Shown piece after piece: positions 1 through 8,994 of a stretch of 64,000 nucleotides of DNA. The notes below the pieces were generated by a model, which saw nothing but the letters and a program-made list of their open reading frames with translations, was not told the DNA's origin and ran no database searches. The stretch covers positions 1 through 64,000 of the forward strand of contig NZ_ATHV01000021.1 of NCBI RefSeq assembly GCF_000422205.1, given 5' to 3'. Positions within the stretch are counted from its first letter, which is position 1. Each line of letters opens with the position of its first letter. A program made the translations under genes and the position numbers. The DNA is from Desulfovibrio sp. X2. Its GTDB lineage: Bacteria; Desulfobacterota; Desulfovibrionia; Desulfovibrionales; Desulfovibrionaceae.

Positions 1-53
1 AGAAGATGAAGGACATGAAGCTGTGGGAGAAGCGCACGGGCCGCAAGAAGTAG
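1..53 (+). CDS. 3' end of an unidentified gene
   Basis: Only the last sixteen codons are in the window. They give a strongly basic, lysine-rich tail ending LWEKRTGRKK and a TAG stop. The family cannot be identified from this piece. The reading frame is chosen because it runs open to the window edge and is followed closely by a strong hairpin (72-119) of the kind found at gene ends. It could be a chance open frame, so confidence is modest. Confidence 0.4.
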   Translation, partial: KMKDMKLWEKRTGRKK

Positions 54-71
54 GCCGCGCTTCCGCATAAC

Positions 72-119
72 GAATGCAGAAAGCCCCAGGAGGTCCTCCC
101 CCGGGGGCTTTCTGCATTC
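72..119. terminator. Hairpin between convergent genes
   Basis: A 16-bp perfect inverted repeat: arm GAATGCAGAAAGCCCC at 72-87 and its complement at 104-119, with a 16-nt loop. It lies between the plus-strand gene ending at 53 and minus-strand proC ending at 144, so it could end transcription from both sides. There is no clear T-run on either side, so it is not a textbook intrinsic terminator. Confidence 0.6.
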
Positions 120-143
120 CTCGCCTGAACGCCGCGGGCTCTC

Positions 144-941
144 CTATTTGCCGAATTCGAGGCTGCGCCTGTAGGAGGCGCCCACGGCGTCGATGATGTG
201 TCCGCGCGTGCCGGTGCGGTCCATGTGCATCAGCGCCTGGATGGTCGTGCCCGCCGGGCTCGTGACCATCTCGCGCAGGATGGAGAGATGGCGCCCGTCC
301 AGCTCGGCCAGCGCGCAGGATCCGGCGAACAGGGCCTTGACCATGTCCGTGGCCGTGTCCCGGGGCAGCCCCAGGGCCACGGCGGACTCGATCATGGCTT
401 CCATGAAGTAGAAGACATAGGCCGGGCCGGAGCCGACCACGGCGGTGAAGGCGTCGAGGTCCTTCTCCGCCAGCTCGTGCACCTGCCCCACGGCGCCGAA
501 TATCTCGCGCACCACGTTCCGGTCGGCCTCGCTGATTCCCGAGGCCTCTCCGAAGCACACGGCCGTGACGCCCCGGCCCACCAGGGCAGGGGTGTTGGGC
601 ATGACGCGCACGACGGGGCAGACGCCGCCCGACCAGGCACGCAGCTTCTCGGAGGTCAGCCCCGCCGCGATGGAGATGAGGCGCTTTTCCGCGCCGAGCT
701 TCGGCGCGACGCTGCCGAGCATGGCCTGCATGTGCTGCGGCTTCACGGCCAGAACGATGTAGGTGCAGGCCGCGACGACGTCCGCGGGAGCGGCGGCGGG
801 AACGAGCCCGCAGTCGCGGGCGAGTTCCTCCACCTTGCTCCTGCTGATGTCCGTGCCGTGGATCTCGTGCCCGGACTTGGCCAATCCCCGGATGATGGCC
901 GACCCCATGTTCCCCGTGCCGATGAAGCCGATGCTGGCCAT
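144..941 (-). CDS. proC: Pyrroline-5-carboxylate reductase
   Basis: Cytoplasmic NAD(P)H-dependent reductase making L-proline from 1-pyrroline-5-carboxylate, the last step of proline synthesis. The 265 residues match the usual family length. A Rossmann dinucleotide site GFIGTGNMGSA sits at residues 5-15. The C-terminal dimerisation domain carries the family signature around VVGSGPAYVF and TSPAGTTIQAL (about residues 165 and 227). The gene follows ndk with only 4 bp between them, so the two are very probably co-transcribed. Confidence 0.95.
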   Translation of the reverse strand: MASIGFIGTGNMGSAIIRGLAKSGHEIHGTDISRSKVEELARDCGLVPAAAPADVVAACTYIVLAVKPQHMQAMLGSVAPKLGAEKRLISIAAGLTSEKLRAWSGGVCPVVRVMPNTPALVGRGVTAVCFGEASGISEADRNVVREIFGAVGQVHELAEKDLDAFTAVVGSGPAYVFYFMEAMIESAVALGLPRDTATDMVKALFAGSCALAELDGRHLSILREMVTSPAGTTIQALMHMDRTGTRGHIIDAVGASYRRSLEFGK

Positions 942-945
942 GGCG

Positions 946-1365
946 CTACCCCACGATCTCGAGCTGGCTGAAGAAGTAGGAGATCTCGAAGGCCGCGGTT
1001 TCGGGCGCGTCGGAGCCGTGCACCGAGTTGGCCTCGATGTTCTGCGCGTACGCCTTGCGGATGGTGCCTTCCTCGGCCTTCTCCGGGTTGGTGGCGCCCA
1101 TCAGGGTGCGGTAGCGGGCGATGGCGTCCTCGCCCTCGAGAACGGAGACCAGGACCGGGCCGGAGCTCATGAAGGAGCACAGGTCGTTGTAGAAGGGGCG
1201 CTCCTTGTGCACGGCGTAGAAGCCGCCCGCCTGCTCGGCGGTAAGGTGCAGCCGCTTCATGGCCACAACCTTGAGGCCGGCCTCCTGGATCATCTTGAGG
1301 ATGGCGCCGTCCAGGCTGCGAGCCGTGGCGTCGGGCTTGATGATGGAAAGGGTGCGCTGGATCAT
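946..1365 (-). CDS. ndk: Nucleoside diphosphate kinase
   Basis: Transfers the gamma phosphate of ATP to other nucleoside diphosphates and so balances NTP and dNTP pools. The 139 residues are the standard length. The phospho-acceptor histidine lies in NSVHGSDA (His about residue 116), and the N-terminal SIIKPDA motif is present. A good ribosome-binding site (GGAGGAAG) precedes the ATG. It is transcribed ahead of proC. Confidence 0.97.
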   Translation of the reverse strand: MIQRTLSIIKPDATARSLDGAILKMIQEAGLKVVAMKRLHLTAEQAGGFYAVHKERPFYNDLCSFMSSGPVLVSVLEGEDAIARYRTLMGATNPEKAEEGTIRKAYAQNIEANSVHGSDAPETAAFEISYFFSQLEIVG

Positions 1366-1406
1366 TGTTGTCTTCCTCCGGTGATGACGGTGATGGATGG
1401 GTTGGA

Positions 1407-2201
1407 TTAGACGAGGAGCATCTTGTCCGAGGAAAAGACTTCTCCCTTGATGCTGTAGAAGCGGGCCAGGAGATCCTCCACCTGCAGCGTGGCCTTTTCC
1501 TCGCCCTGGATGTCCAGGATGATCTCGCCGCGGTGCAGCATGATCAGGCGGTTGCCGAGGGACAGGGCCTGGTTCATGTTGTGCGTGACCATGAGCGTGG
1601 TCAGGTGGTGGGTGCGAACGATCTCCTCGGTGAGCTGGAGGATCTGGTTCGCGGTCTTGGGGTCCAGGGCCGCTGTGTGCTCGTCCAGAAGCAGGATGCG
1701 CGGTTCGACCATGGTCGCCATGAGCATGGTCAGGGACTGCCGCTGCCCGCCGGAGAGCAGTCCCACGCGATCACCGAGCCGGTCCTCGAGTCCGAGGCCG
1801 ATCTGGGCGAGCTGTTCACGGAAGAATTCGCGGTCGCGCGCCTTCACGCCGCGGGCGAGCCCGCGCCGCATGCCGCGCTTCATGGCCAGGGCCATGTTCT
1901 GCTCGATGGTCATGGACGCGCAGGTGCCGAGCAGCGGGTCCTGGAAGACCCGGCCGATGAAGCTGGCTCGTCTGTGCTCGGGCCAGGAGGTGACGTCCTG
2001 CCCCGCCAGGAGCATGCGGCCGGAGTCGAGCGGGAAGCCGCCCGAGATGGCCGAAAGCATGGTCGACTTGCCGGCGCCGTTGGAGCCGATGATGGTGATG
2101 AAGTCTCCCTTCTCGACCTTCAGGCTGATGCCGTTCAGGGCCAGCACCTCGTTGACGCTGCCCTTGTGGAAGTATTTGATGATGGAGTCTAGAACGAGCA
2201 T
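1407..2201 (-). CDS. ABC transporter ATP-binding protein (TrpY/TrpX-family cassette)
   Basis: ATPase of an importer. Walker A GSNGAGKS is at residues 39-46, the signature LLSGGQRQ near 148, and Walker [12 protein letters not shown] near 170. Together with the upstream permease and TrpX-like binding protein it forms a three-gene importer (binding protein, permease, ATPase in order of transcription). Family members are often annotated as tryptophan or amino-acid transporters, but the substrate cannot be read from the sequence. Its start overlaps the permease 3' end by 13 nt. Confidence 0.88.
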   Translation of the reverse strand: MLVLDSIIKYFHKGSVNEVLALNGISLKVEKGDFITIIGSNGAGKSTMLSAISGGFPLDSGRMLLAGQDVTSWPEHRRASFIGRVFQDPLLGTCASMTIEQNMALAMKRGMRRGLARGVKARDREFFREQLAQIGLGLEDRLGDRVGLLSGGQRQSLTMLMATMVEPRILLLDEHTAALDPKTANQILQLTEEIVRTHHLTTLMVTHNMNQALSLGNRLIMLHRGEIILDIQGEEKATLQVEDLLARFYSIKGEVFSSDKMLLV

Positions 2202-3085
2202 TTGCTTTTCAACGTCTTCTTGATCTGCGGCGCGGTCAGGGCCAGGACGACGAGCACCGCGGTGATCAGCTTCAGGTCGCTGGGCTGGAAGGTGAAGTCG
2301 CCGATCTTCATGGCCAGGGCGAAGGCGATGGCCAGCCGGTAGAGCACGGAGCCGACGATGGCCGCGATCACGGCGCGGACCACGGTGCGGCAGCCGAGCA
2401 GGGTCTCGCCGATGATCACCGAGGCCAGGCCCGCCACGATGGTGCCCACGCCCATGTTCACGTCGGCCGCTCCCTGGTTCTGGGCCACGAGGCCGCCTGC
2501 CAGGGCCACGAGGGCGTTGGACAGACCCACGCTGCAGATGATCACCGTGTCCGTGTTCACGCCGAGGCTTCTGATCATCTGGGGATTGTCGCCCGTGGCC
2601 AGCATCGCCTGGCCGATCTCGGTGTGCAGGAACCAGATGAGCCCGACGACCGCGATCAGGGCCACGACGCCGAAGAGGAGCACCGAGGCCAGGTACGGCG
2701 GCACGCCCATCGCCACGACGTGGTCCATGACCGTGGGCTTGCCGAGGAGCGTCAGGTTCGGACGCCCCATGATCCGGATGGAGATCGAGTAGAGCGCGAT
2801 CATGGTCAGGATGCTGGCCAGCAGGTGCAGGATCTTGAACTTGGTGTTCAGGATGCCCGTCACTGCTCCGGCCAAAAAGCCCGCGGCCGCGGCATAGAGC
2901 AGGGAGATGAAGGGGTTGTGCCCGGCGGTGATGGCGACGCTCGTGACCGCGGCGCCGAGCGGCAGGCTGCCGTCGACCGTGAGGTCGGGAAAGTCGAGGA
3001 CCCGAAACGTCAGGTAGACGCCCAGGACCATGAGGCCGTAGACAAAGCCCTGCTCCAGGGCGCCGAAGAAAGCGTATGCGGTCAT
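2189..3085 (-). CDS. ABC transporter permease (branched-chain/TrpX type)
   Basis: Polytopic inner-membrane permease of the BPD_transp_2 family, about 298 residues with eight or nine hydrophobic segments. The open frame continues upstream to 3127, but the extra residues are arginine-rich and unlike the family. The start at MTAYAFFGALEQG (3085) is preferred. The protein ends TLKSKCSF and its 3' end overlaps the ATPase start, which indicates translational coupling within the importer operon. Confidence 0.85.
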   Translation of the reverse strand: MTAYAFFGALEQGFVYGLMVLGVYLTFRVLDFPDLTVDGSLPLGAAVTSVAITAGHNPFISLLYAAAAGFLAGAVTGILNTKFKILHLLASILTMIALYSISIRIMGRPNLTLLGKPTVMDHVVAMGVPPYLASVLLFGVVALIAVVGLIWFLHTEIGQAMLATGDNPQMIRSLGVNTDTVIICSVGLSNALVALAGGLVAQNQGAADVNMGVGTIVAGLASVIIGETLLGCRTVVRAVIAAIVGSVLYRLAIAFALAMKIGDFTFQPSDLKLITAVLVVLALTAPQIKKTLKSKCSF

Positions 3086-3158
3086 GTGTCGGTTTCGCCT
3101 GCGGATCATGAGGAAGGGGCGCTGCATCGGCCGCGCCCCTTCCGGTGTGGTCGGAATG

Positions 3159-4115
3159 CTACTTGAGGACCTTGTCGGCCCGCTTGATGAGCGACTCGGG
3201 CACGGTCACGCCGTACTTCTTGGCCATGGACAGGTTGACGTAGAGCATCAGATTCTTGAGGCTCTCGACGGGCATGTCCGCGGGCTTGGCGCCCTGGGTC
3301 AGGATGCGGTAGGCCATGTCGCCGGTCTGGCGGCCCATGCGGTAGTAGTCCACGGCGATGGCCGCGAGCACGCCGCGCTGCACGGAGTCGGTGTCGGCCG
3401 CGAAGAGGGGGATCTTGTTCTCCTCGCAGACCTTGACCACGGACTCGAGGGCCGAGATCACGGTGTTGTCCGTGGGAATGGTGATGGCGTCGACCTGGCC
3501 GACCAGGCTCTTGGCCGCGGTGTAGGCCTCGGCGGAGGTGGACACGGTGCGCGGCTCGACGGCGATGCCCTGCTTGGCGCACTCGTCCTTGATCTGGTTG
3601 AAGGAGACCACGGAGTTGGCCTCACCCGCGTTGTAGAGCACGCCGAGCGTCTTGATCTTGGGCAGGATATCCTTGATCAGGCCGATCTGGCGGTCTACCG
3701 GGCTCTTGTCGGTCATGCCGGAGATGTTGGCGCCGGGCTTGTCCATGCTCTTGACCAGGCCGGCGGACACGGGGTCGGTCACCGCGCTGATCAGGATGGG
3801 GATGTCCTTGATCTTCTGGGCCACGGCCTGGGCCGTCGGCGTGGCGATGGCCAGGATCAGGTCGGGATTGTCGCCCCTGATCTGGTTGGCGATCTGGATG
3901 GCCATGTCCATGGAGCCCTGTGCGGTGTAGACCTTGTAGTCCACGTCCAGGCCCTTTTCTTTCAGTTCGTCCTTGAAGCCTTCGCGCACGGCATCGAGCG
4001 CGGGGTGCTCGACGATCTGCGTGGTGCAGACGAGAAACTTCTTGGCCTGGGCCTCGTGGCCCTGGAGAAGCAGGGCCGCGGCAAGGGCCACGACGAGGGC
4101 GAGGAGCCTTTTCAT
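3159..4115 (-). CDS. ABC transporter substrate-binding protein, TrpX-like
   Basis: Secreted periplasmic binding protein of 318 residues. A signal peptide covers about residues 1-24 (basic start, long Leu/Ala core, cleavage near AQA). The mature part has the periplasmic-binding fold of the ABC_sub_bind family, with signatures such as DLILAIATPTAQAVA and the TDPVSAGLV region. It is first in a three-gene import operon. The ligand is unknown: homologues are linked to tryptophan or other small amino-acid-like compounds, and no specificity residues were assigned. Confidence 0.85.
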   Translation of the reverse strand: MKRLLALVVALAAALLLQGHEAQAKKFLVCTTQIVEHPALDAVREGFKDELKEKGLDVDYKVYTAQGSMDMAIQIANQIRGDNPDLILAIATPTAQAVAQKIKDIPILISAVTDPVSAGLVKSMDKPGANISGMTDKSPVDRQIGLIKDILPKIKTLGVLYNAGEANSVVSFNQIKDECAKQGIAVEPRTVSTSAEAYTAAKSLVGQVDAITIPTDNTVISALESVVKVCEENKIPLFAADTDSVQRGVLAAIAVDYYRMGRQTGDMAYRILTQGAKPADMPVESLKNLMLYVNLSMAKKYGVTVPESLIKRADKVLK

Positions 4116-4157
4116 GGATGTGCCTCCGGTCTCAGGGGTGTGGTGCGGGATCGACCG

Positions 4158-4187
4158 GGGTGGTGAAACGAAGCCGCCCCACCACCC
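4158..4187 (-). other. Leader hairpin upstream of the importer operon
   Basis: Inverted repeat GGGTGGTG (4158-4165) and CACCACCC (4180-4187) lies about 43-72 nt before the binding-protein ATG, in what must be its untranslated leader. No poly-U follows, so it is not an obvious terminator. It may be an RNA stability or regulatory structure, or an operator dyad. Confidence 0.3.
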
Positions 4188-4244
4188 GCAAAGCAGTCAC
4201 TTTTTTCCTTTTTCGCCGGAACAGTCAAGCCCTGGCGCGGACGG

Positions 4245-5618
4245 CTACTTCCGCGAGGCGAGGCTCTTGGACGGATCGCGCGCCAGGCTGGACACGGCGA
4301 CCATGCGCAGTCCGGGAGCCGCTTCCGAGGACCAGCGCTTGAGGGCGGCCAGGGTCCCGGGATGCGGGTGGCCGATGGCCACCGCGAAGCCGTTCTTGAG
4401 CGCCATGTTCTCGGCCTTCAGCAGCTGGAGCATGACGGCATCCTCGTTGGGGATGTTGTCCAGGAAGACGTGGCGGCCGACGAAGCGGACGTCGTACTGC
4501 GCGGCGGCGGCCTGTGCGGCCGAGCGGCTGCTGGTCCGGCTGTCCAGGAAGAAGAGGTTGTGCTTCTTGAGCACGGACATGACCACGCGCATGCCCCGCG
4601 CCGAGGAGGTGAACTTGGACCCCATGTGGTTGTTCATGCCTATGGCGCCCGGCACCAGGGTGATGTTGTGCTCGATGATGCGGGCGATCTCCGCGTCGCT
4701 CATGCGCGTGAGGACCACGCCGGGCCCGGGCTTGATGCGCGGGAAGTTGTTCGGCTCCATGGGCTGGTGGATGATCACGTCAAGGCCGTGCTTGTGGGCG
4801 ATCTCGGCCGTGGCCTGCGTGTGCGAGGCCTGGGGCCAGATGGCGAAGGTCACGGGGTAGGGGAGCGCGGCCAGGGCCTCGGCCATGCGCACGTTCTCCC
4901 CGAGGTCGTCGATGACGATGGCCAGGACGCCGGTTCCGGTGGGCTTGGCCGCCGGACCGTCCGGCTGGGTGAAGCGCAGGATGTGCGTCTCGGTGCCCTG
5001 CAGGCTGATGGTCAGGGTGTCGCGGGCGGTCCGCTCGATCTTGGCCGCGGGCGCCCATTTCGCCAGGTTGGCGCGCAGGGGGGCGGCGAACTCGGACGGA
5101 TCGTGCGCGAACTGCACGGAGATGGACTGCTTCAGATAGTCCGCATCGCCCTCGTGCTGGCGCGTCACTTCTATCAGGGAGTAGTGCTGCGGCCCGATGT
5201 CGAGCTGGCGCAGGGTGGTGAGCAGGGAGAAGTCGATCTTCTTCAGGTCGTCCTCGAAGGACGCACCGTACTCCTCGAAGGGGCGCTGCTCGCTCTCGTT
5301 CCCGGCCTGGGGCTCGGGGGTGGCGGGCGTCGCCTGGGGCGTCTGGGCCTCGTCCTGCCTGGGCTTCGGGGCGGAGGCCTGCTGGCCCGCCGCCTGGTCC
5401 CTGTCCGCCGTCCTGGGCTGCTCCACCGGCCGTTCGGTGGTGGACCTCTGCGGCAGGAGCGTGGAGAGGGGGCCCGTGGGCTTCAAAAGCACGAGCATGG
5501 TGGCAAGAAGCCCGGCCCCGGCCAGGGCCACGGTCAGCCAGTGCCAGTGGCGCCTAAGAAAACCGGGACCGCCCCCTTTCGAGGAACGGTCCCGTTTGCT
5601 GGACGATTTGCGTGTCAT
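4245..5618 (-). CDS. Divergent polysaccharide deacetylase family protein (YibQ/DUF610)
   Basis: A 457-residue membrane-anchored envelope protein. A basic cytoplasmic N-terminus is followed by one transmembrane segment (about 28-46), a long Pro/Gln/Glu-rich linker to about 115, a middle domain, and a NodB-fold divergent deacetylase domain from about 228 (LAIVIDDLG) to 440. Family motifs HQPME, MGSKFT and FLDSRT are visible. The biochemical role is not established. Proteobacteria commonly keep this gene directly after envC and ctpA, as here, so a role in peptidoglycan or septal remodelling is likely. Confidence 0.85.
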   Translation of the reverse strand: MTRKSSSKRDRSSKGGGPGFLRRHWHWLTVALAGAGLLATMLVLLKPTGPLSTLLPQRSTTERPVEQPRTADRDQAAGQQASAPKPRQDEAQTPQATPATPEPQAGNESEQRPFEEYGASFEDDLKKIDFSLLTTLRQLDIGPQHYSLIEVTRQHEGDADYLKQSISVQFAHDPSEFAAPLRANLAKWAPAAKIERTARDTLTISLQGTETHILRFTQPDGPAAKPTGTGVLAIVIDDLGENVRMAEALAALPYPVTFAIWPQASHTQATAEIAHKHGLDVIIHQPMEPNNFPRIKPGPGVVLTRMSDAEIARIIEHNITLVPGAIGMNNHMGSKFTSSARGMRVVMSVLKKHNLFFLDSRTSSRSAAQAAAAQYDVRFVGRHVFLDNIPNEDAVMLQLLKAENMALKNGFAVAIGHPHPGTLAALKRWSSEAAPGLRMVAVSSLARDPSKSLASRK

Positions 5619-5625
5619 TTCAGTG

Positions 5626-6969
5626 CTATTGCAGAGCCTTGATGCGGGGGAGCTCCTTCACGAGCTCGACCGCCAGTCTGAGCTGGTTGTCGCGTTTGAG
5701 CATGGCGGCCGCCTTGCTGTCCGTCGGCTCGGCGGTCTTGCCTTCGTCGGCCCCGTTCTGGAGGTGGTGGCTCAGGTCCTTCTCGCGCAGGACGTTCAGG
5801 TCCTGCGGCTGCTCCTCGCGGGGAGCCTCGAAGGGCACGGCCACGTCGGGAACGATGCCCTCGGCCTGGATGGAGCGGCCGGAGGGGGTGTAGTAGAGCG
5901 CAGTGGTCAGCTTGATGCCCGAGCCGTCGGAGAGCGGGATGACCGTCTGCACCGAGCCCTTTCCGAAGCTGCGCTCGCCCACGATCAGGGAGCGCTTGCG
6001 GTCCTGCAGGGCGCCGGCCACGATCTCCGAGGCCGAAGCAGAGCCCGCGTTGATCAGCGTGACCATGGGCGCCTGCACGTCCGTGGTCTGCGCGGCCGCG
6101 TTGAAGTCCTTGCGCGAGGCGGGATCCTTGCCCTGGATGTAGACCACGAGGCCGCCGGTGAGGAAGGTGTCCGCCACGGACACGGCCTGGTTGAGCAGGC
6201 CGCCCGGGTTGTTGCGCAGGTCGAGGATCACGCCCTTGATGGCGCCGTTCTTGCGCCGGAACTCGGCGATCTTGTCGTGCAGCTCGCGAGTGGTGTTCTC
6301 GTTGAACTTGGTCACGCGCACGTAGAGGATGCCCTTGCCGAGCTCGTCCTCGCTCTTGACGCTGAGGATGGGAATCGTGTCGCGCACGATGGCCACGGTC
6401 TCGGGCTTCTGGGATTCCTTGTGCAGGATGGTCAGGTTGACCTTGCTGCCCTTGCGGCCGCGGATCTTGTTCACGGCGTCGAGCAGCGACATGTCGGCCG
6501 TGGGATGGCCGTCGATCTCGAGGATGATGTCGCCGGGCTTGAGGCCGGCCTTGTAGGCCGGGGTGTCCTCGATGGGCGAGACGACCGTCAGGCGGCCGTT
6601 CTCCATGGTGATCTCGATGCCGATGCCGCCGAACTCGCCCGATGTGCTGACCTGCATGTCGCGGAATTCCTCGGGGGTCATGAAGGCGGAGTGCGGATCG
6701 AGCTGCTGCAGAAGGCCCTTGATGGCGTCATCCATCAGTTCCTTGCGGGAGATGTCGCGGACGTAATAGTCCTCGACCAGGCCGAGGACTTGGCTGAAGC
6801 GCTTCAGGGCGTCGTAGCGGTCTTCCTGGGAACTGGCCTGGGAACTGGCCTGGGTGTTGCCCTGAGGATTGGGCTGGGAATTGGTGCTGTCGGCATGGAG
6901 CGTGCCCACCTGCGCGGACATCAGCATGACAAACACGGTAAATACGACCAGCCACCGTTTGATGCGCAT
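5626..6969 (-). CDS. ctpA: S41 carboxy-terminal processing protease
   Basis: A 447-residue secreted or periplasmic serine protease. It has a signal peptide (1-26), a Ser/Gln/Asn-rich linker with a short tandem ASSQ repeat, a PDZ domain (about 90-170, GIGIEI and KPGDIILEIDG) and the S41 catalytic domain. The Ser/Lys dyad lies in SASEIVAGA and GERSFGKGSVQ. CtpA proteases clip C-termini of envelope proteins and often control peptidoglycan hydrolases. It sits between envC and yibQ with gaps of 15 and 7 nt, so the three form one operon. Confidence 0.93.
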   Translation of the reverse strand: MRIKRWLVVFTVFVMLMSAQVGTLHADSTNSQPNPQGNTQASSQASSQEDRYDALKRFSQVLGLVEDYYVRDISRKELMDDAIKGLLQQLDPHSAFMTPEEFRDMQVSTSGEFGGIGIEITMENGRLTVVSPIEDTPAYKAGLKPGDIILEIDGHPTADMSLLDAVNKIRGRKGSKVNLTILHKESQKPETVAIVRDTIPILSVKSEDELGKGILYVRVTKFNENTTRELHDKIAEFRRKNGAIKGVILDLRNNPGGLLNQAVSVADTFLTGGLVVYIQGKDPASRKDFNAAAQTTDVQAPMVTLINAGSASASEIVAGALQDRKRSLIVGERSFGKGSVQTVIPLSDGSGIKLTTALYYTPSGRSIQAEGIVPDVAVPFEAPREEQPQDLNVLREKDLSHHLQNGADEGKTAEPTDSKAAAMLKRDNQLRLAVELVKELPRIKALQ

Positions 6970-6984
6970 ATATCCTCCAGGAAG

Positions 6985-8145
6985 CTACTTCTTGCGGGCG
7001 CTCAGCCACTCGAGTGGGTTAACGGCTTTTTCGTGCCAGCGCAATTCAAAATAAAGGCCCGGGCCTTTGATTTCCGGGTAGTAACCGACCCGGCCGAGGA
7101 CCTCGTCCTTCTCCACTTCCTGCCCCATGCGAACGTCGCTTTCGGAGAGATAGGCGTACAGGCTGTAGTAGTTTCCGCCATGGTACAGGATGATGACCTT
7201 GCCGAAGCCGCGCAGAACGTCGTCGTGCACGACCTTGCCCCACGACACGGCGCGCACCTGCGTGTTGTCGGACGCGGAGATGCCGAGGCCGCGCACGGGA
7301 GGGTTGCCCCCGGGATTGAAGCGCACCGCGAGGCGTCCGTCCGCGGGCCACGGCAGGCTGCCCTTGAAGTCGCCGAGGTCCCTGCTGGTCAGGACCTTCA
7401 GGCGGTACTTGAGGCCTTCCACGGTGGACACGATCTGGTTCAGCTCCTCTTCCTGGCTGACCTTCTCGGCGCGCACTTTCTGGATGTCCTTGGACAGGGC
7501 CAGCTTCTGCTCCAGAAGGTCGTCCTTGCGGGAGTTGATCGTGTCGAGCCTCTTCTGCACGTCCGCGCGCAACCGATCCTGCTCGGCCATGTTGGCCGCC
7601 AGCTCGCTCGTGCGCGCCGCCAGGGCGGCCAGCTTGTCGCCGCCGGCTCCGTACAGGGCGGAGAGCCAGGTGAAGCGGCGGTCGGCCTCCTCCCAGGAGG
7701 AGAGGCCCTTCAGCTTGTTCGTGGCGTTCTCGAGGTGCAGGGGCCAGAGCGCGGCCAGGATGCGGCCCAGGTCGCGCAGGACCGCGGTCCGCTCGTCCTC
7801 GATGCGGTCGTGCTCGGCCGCGATCTCCTTCTGCTTCTTCTCCACCGCGGCCATCTCGCGCTCCTGGCGCATGATGTCCGCGGTCAGGGAGTTGACCCGG
7901 TCCTCGGCCCCGGCGAGCTTGCCGAAGAGCGCGCGCTCCCGCTGCGAGAGCTTGCTCAGGGATTCCTTCTGCTGCTTGGCGCGGGCATTCTGCTGCTCGA
8001 TGGACTGCTTGAGCTTGTTGACCTGCCCCTTGTCCGAGGACTTGGCGCGCGCCGCGGACAGGGGGGCAGCGGCGAGCGCGACCAGGACGAGTCCGAGGCC
8101 CAGGGACAGGCGGAGCCGCCGGACGAGGGAGACGAGCCGCCTCAT
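6985..8145 (-). CDS. envC: Murein hydrolase activator EnvC-like protein
   Basis: A 386-residue secreted protein: signal peptide (about 1-37), long coiled coil (about 40-250) and a C-terminal LytM/M23-like domain. The metal ligands of active M23 peptidases are lost. The usual HxGxD region reads GLGISAS, the conserved His before the beta-strand is Tyr (YAYLS), and the HxH motif reads GLYFE. This is the degenerate state of EnvC activators, which switch on amidases at the septum. The start at 8145 is fixed by a 4-nt ATGA overlap with the upstream glycosylase gene and a proper signal peptide. Confidence 0.88.
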   Translation of the reverse strand: MRRLVSLVRRLRLSLGLGLVLVALAAAPLSAARAKSSDKGQVNKLKQSIEQQNARAKQQKESLSKLSQRERALFGKLAGAEDRVNSLTADIMRQEREMAAVEKKQKEIAAEHDRIEDERTAVLRDLGRILAALWPLHLENATNKLKGLSSWEEADRRFTWLSALYGAGGDKLAALAARTSELAANMAEQDRLRADVQKRLDTINSRKDDLLEQKLALSKDIQKVRAEKVSQEEELNQIVSTVEGLKYRLKVLTSRDLGDFKGSLPWPADGRLAVRFNPGGNPPVRGLGISASDNTQVRAVSWGKVVHDDVLRGFGKVIILYHGGNYYSLYAYLSESDVRMGQEVEKDEVLGRVGYYPEIKGPGLYFELRWHEKAVNPLEWLSARKK

Positions 8146-8819
8146 GCCGCGCCCTCGAGGAACCGGCCGAGCGGGCACTCGCCGCACAGGGGCTTGGATT
8201 TCTTGCAGTAGACCTGCCCCAGGCGCACGATCAGGGAGTGGTATTCGTTGAACAGGGCCACGTCCGTGGGCAGGGCGTCGGTGAAGGCCTCCTGCAGTTC
8301 GTAATAGCCGACGTCCTCGGGAACGAGGCCGTGGCGCTGCATGAAGCGCGCGGTGTAGGCGTCGACCACGAAGGTCGGCTTGCGCAGGGCGTAGAGCAGC
8401 ATGCTGTCCGCCGTCTCCGGCCCGATGCCGCGCACGGCCAGGATCTTCTCGCGCAGGGGCGCGAGCTCCTGGGCGGTCAGGTAGGGCAGGGCAGAGTCGT
8501 CGAGCGCCTCTTCCGAGGGCGCCTCGGCGGCGAGAAATTCGAGGAAGTTGCCCAGGCGCGCCGCCTTGACCCGGAAGTATCCGGCAGACCGGATGTGTTC
8601 CGCGAGCTCCTCGGGCGCGAGGGTGCGCATGGCGCGCGGAGTCAGGGCCTCCGCCTCCTTCAGGGTCGCGATGGCCTTCTGCACGTTCATCCAGCTGGTG
8701 TTCTGCGTCAGGATGCCGCCCACGGCGATCTCGAAGGCCGAGTCCGCAGGCCACCAGTCGCAGGGGCCGAAGGCTTCGCGGAGGGTCTCGTAGAAGAGGC
8801 GGATGGGGTTGGTCTTCAT
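8142..8819 (-). CDS. Endonuclease III domain DNA glycosylase (HhH-GPD), likely monofunctional
   Basis: A 225-residue HhH-GPD base-excision repair glycosylase. The helix-hairpin-helix reads VRGIGPETAD, followed by the catalytic Asp in VVDAYT. The lysine that gives endonuclease III its lyase activity (GRKTAN in E. coli) is Glu here, suggesting a glycosylase without lyase action, as in MagIII-like enzymes. Near the C-terminus there are three cysteines (CKKSKPLCGEC) but the fourth expected for a [4Fe-4S] loop is absent. The start at MKTNPIRLF is chosen over a longer frame whose N-terminus has no family resemblance. Confidence 0.82.
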   Translation of the reverse strand: MKTNPIRLFYETLREAFGPCDWWPADSAFEIAVGGILTQNTSWMNVQKAIATLKEAEALTPRAMRTLAPEELAEHIRSAGYFRVKAARLGNFLEFLAAEAPSEEALDDSALPYLTAQELAPLREKILAVRGIGPETADSMLLYALRKPTFVVDAYTARFMQRHGLVPEDVGYYELQEAFTDALPTDVALFNEYHSLIVRLGQVYCKKSKPLCGECPLGRFLEGAA

Positions 8820-8994
8820 CTTGCCTTGGAATGGGGTGGCCGATGCGTGCGGCGCGTATTCATCGTCTTCGGCGGCACAGGGTACGGCCGAACGGCCGGA
8901 AGCGCAACCGCCCCGGCGGAGCCGTGCGCACGAAAGACCTGACACGGAGAAGTCCTCGGGAAAAACAGCACTGTCGCATCTCGCCGCGGCCGTC

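Noticed and set aside
6800-6870. Short tandem repeat in the N-terminal part of ctpA
   Set aside because: Encodes a repeated ASSQ linker in frame; an ordinary low-complexity spacer rather than a regulatory repeat.
5197-8211. 1004-codon plus-strand open frame
   Set aside because: Antisense to yibQ, ctpA and envC; no signal, domain or ribosome-binding site.
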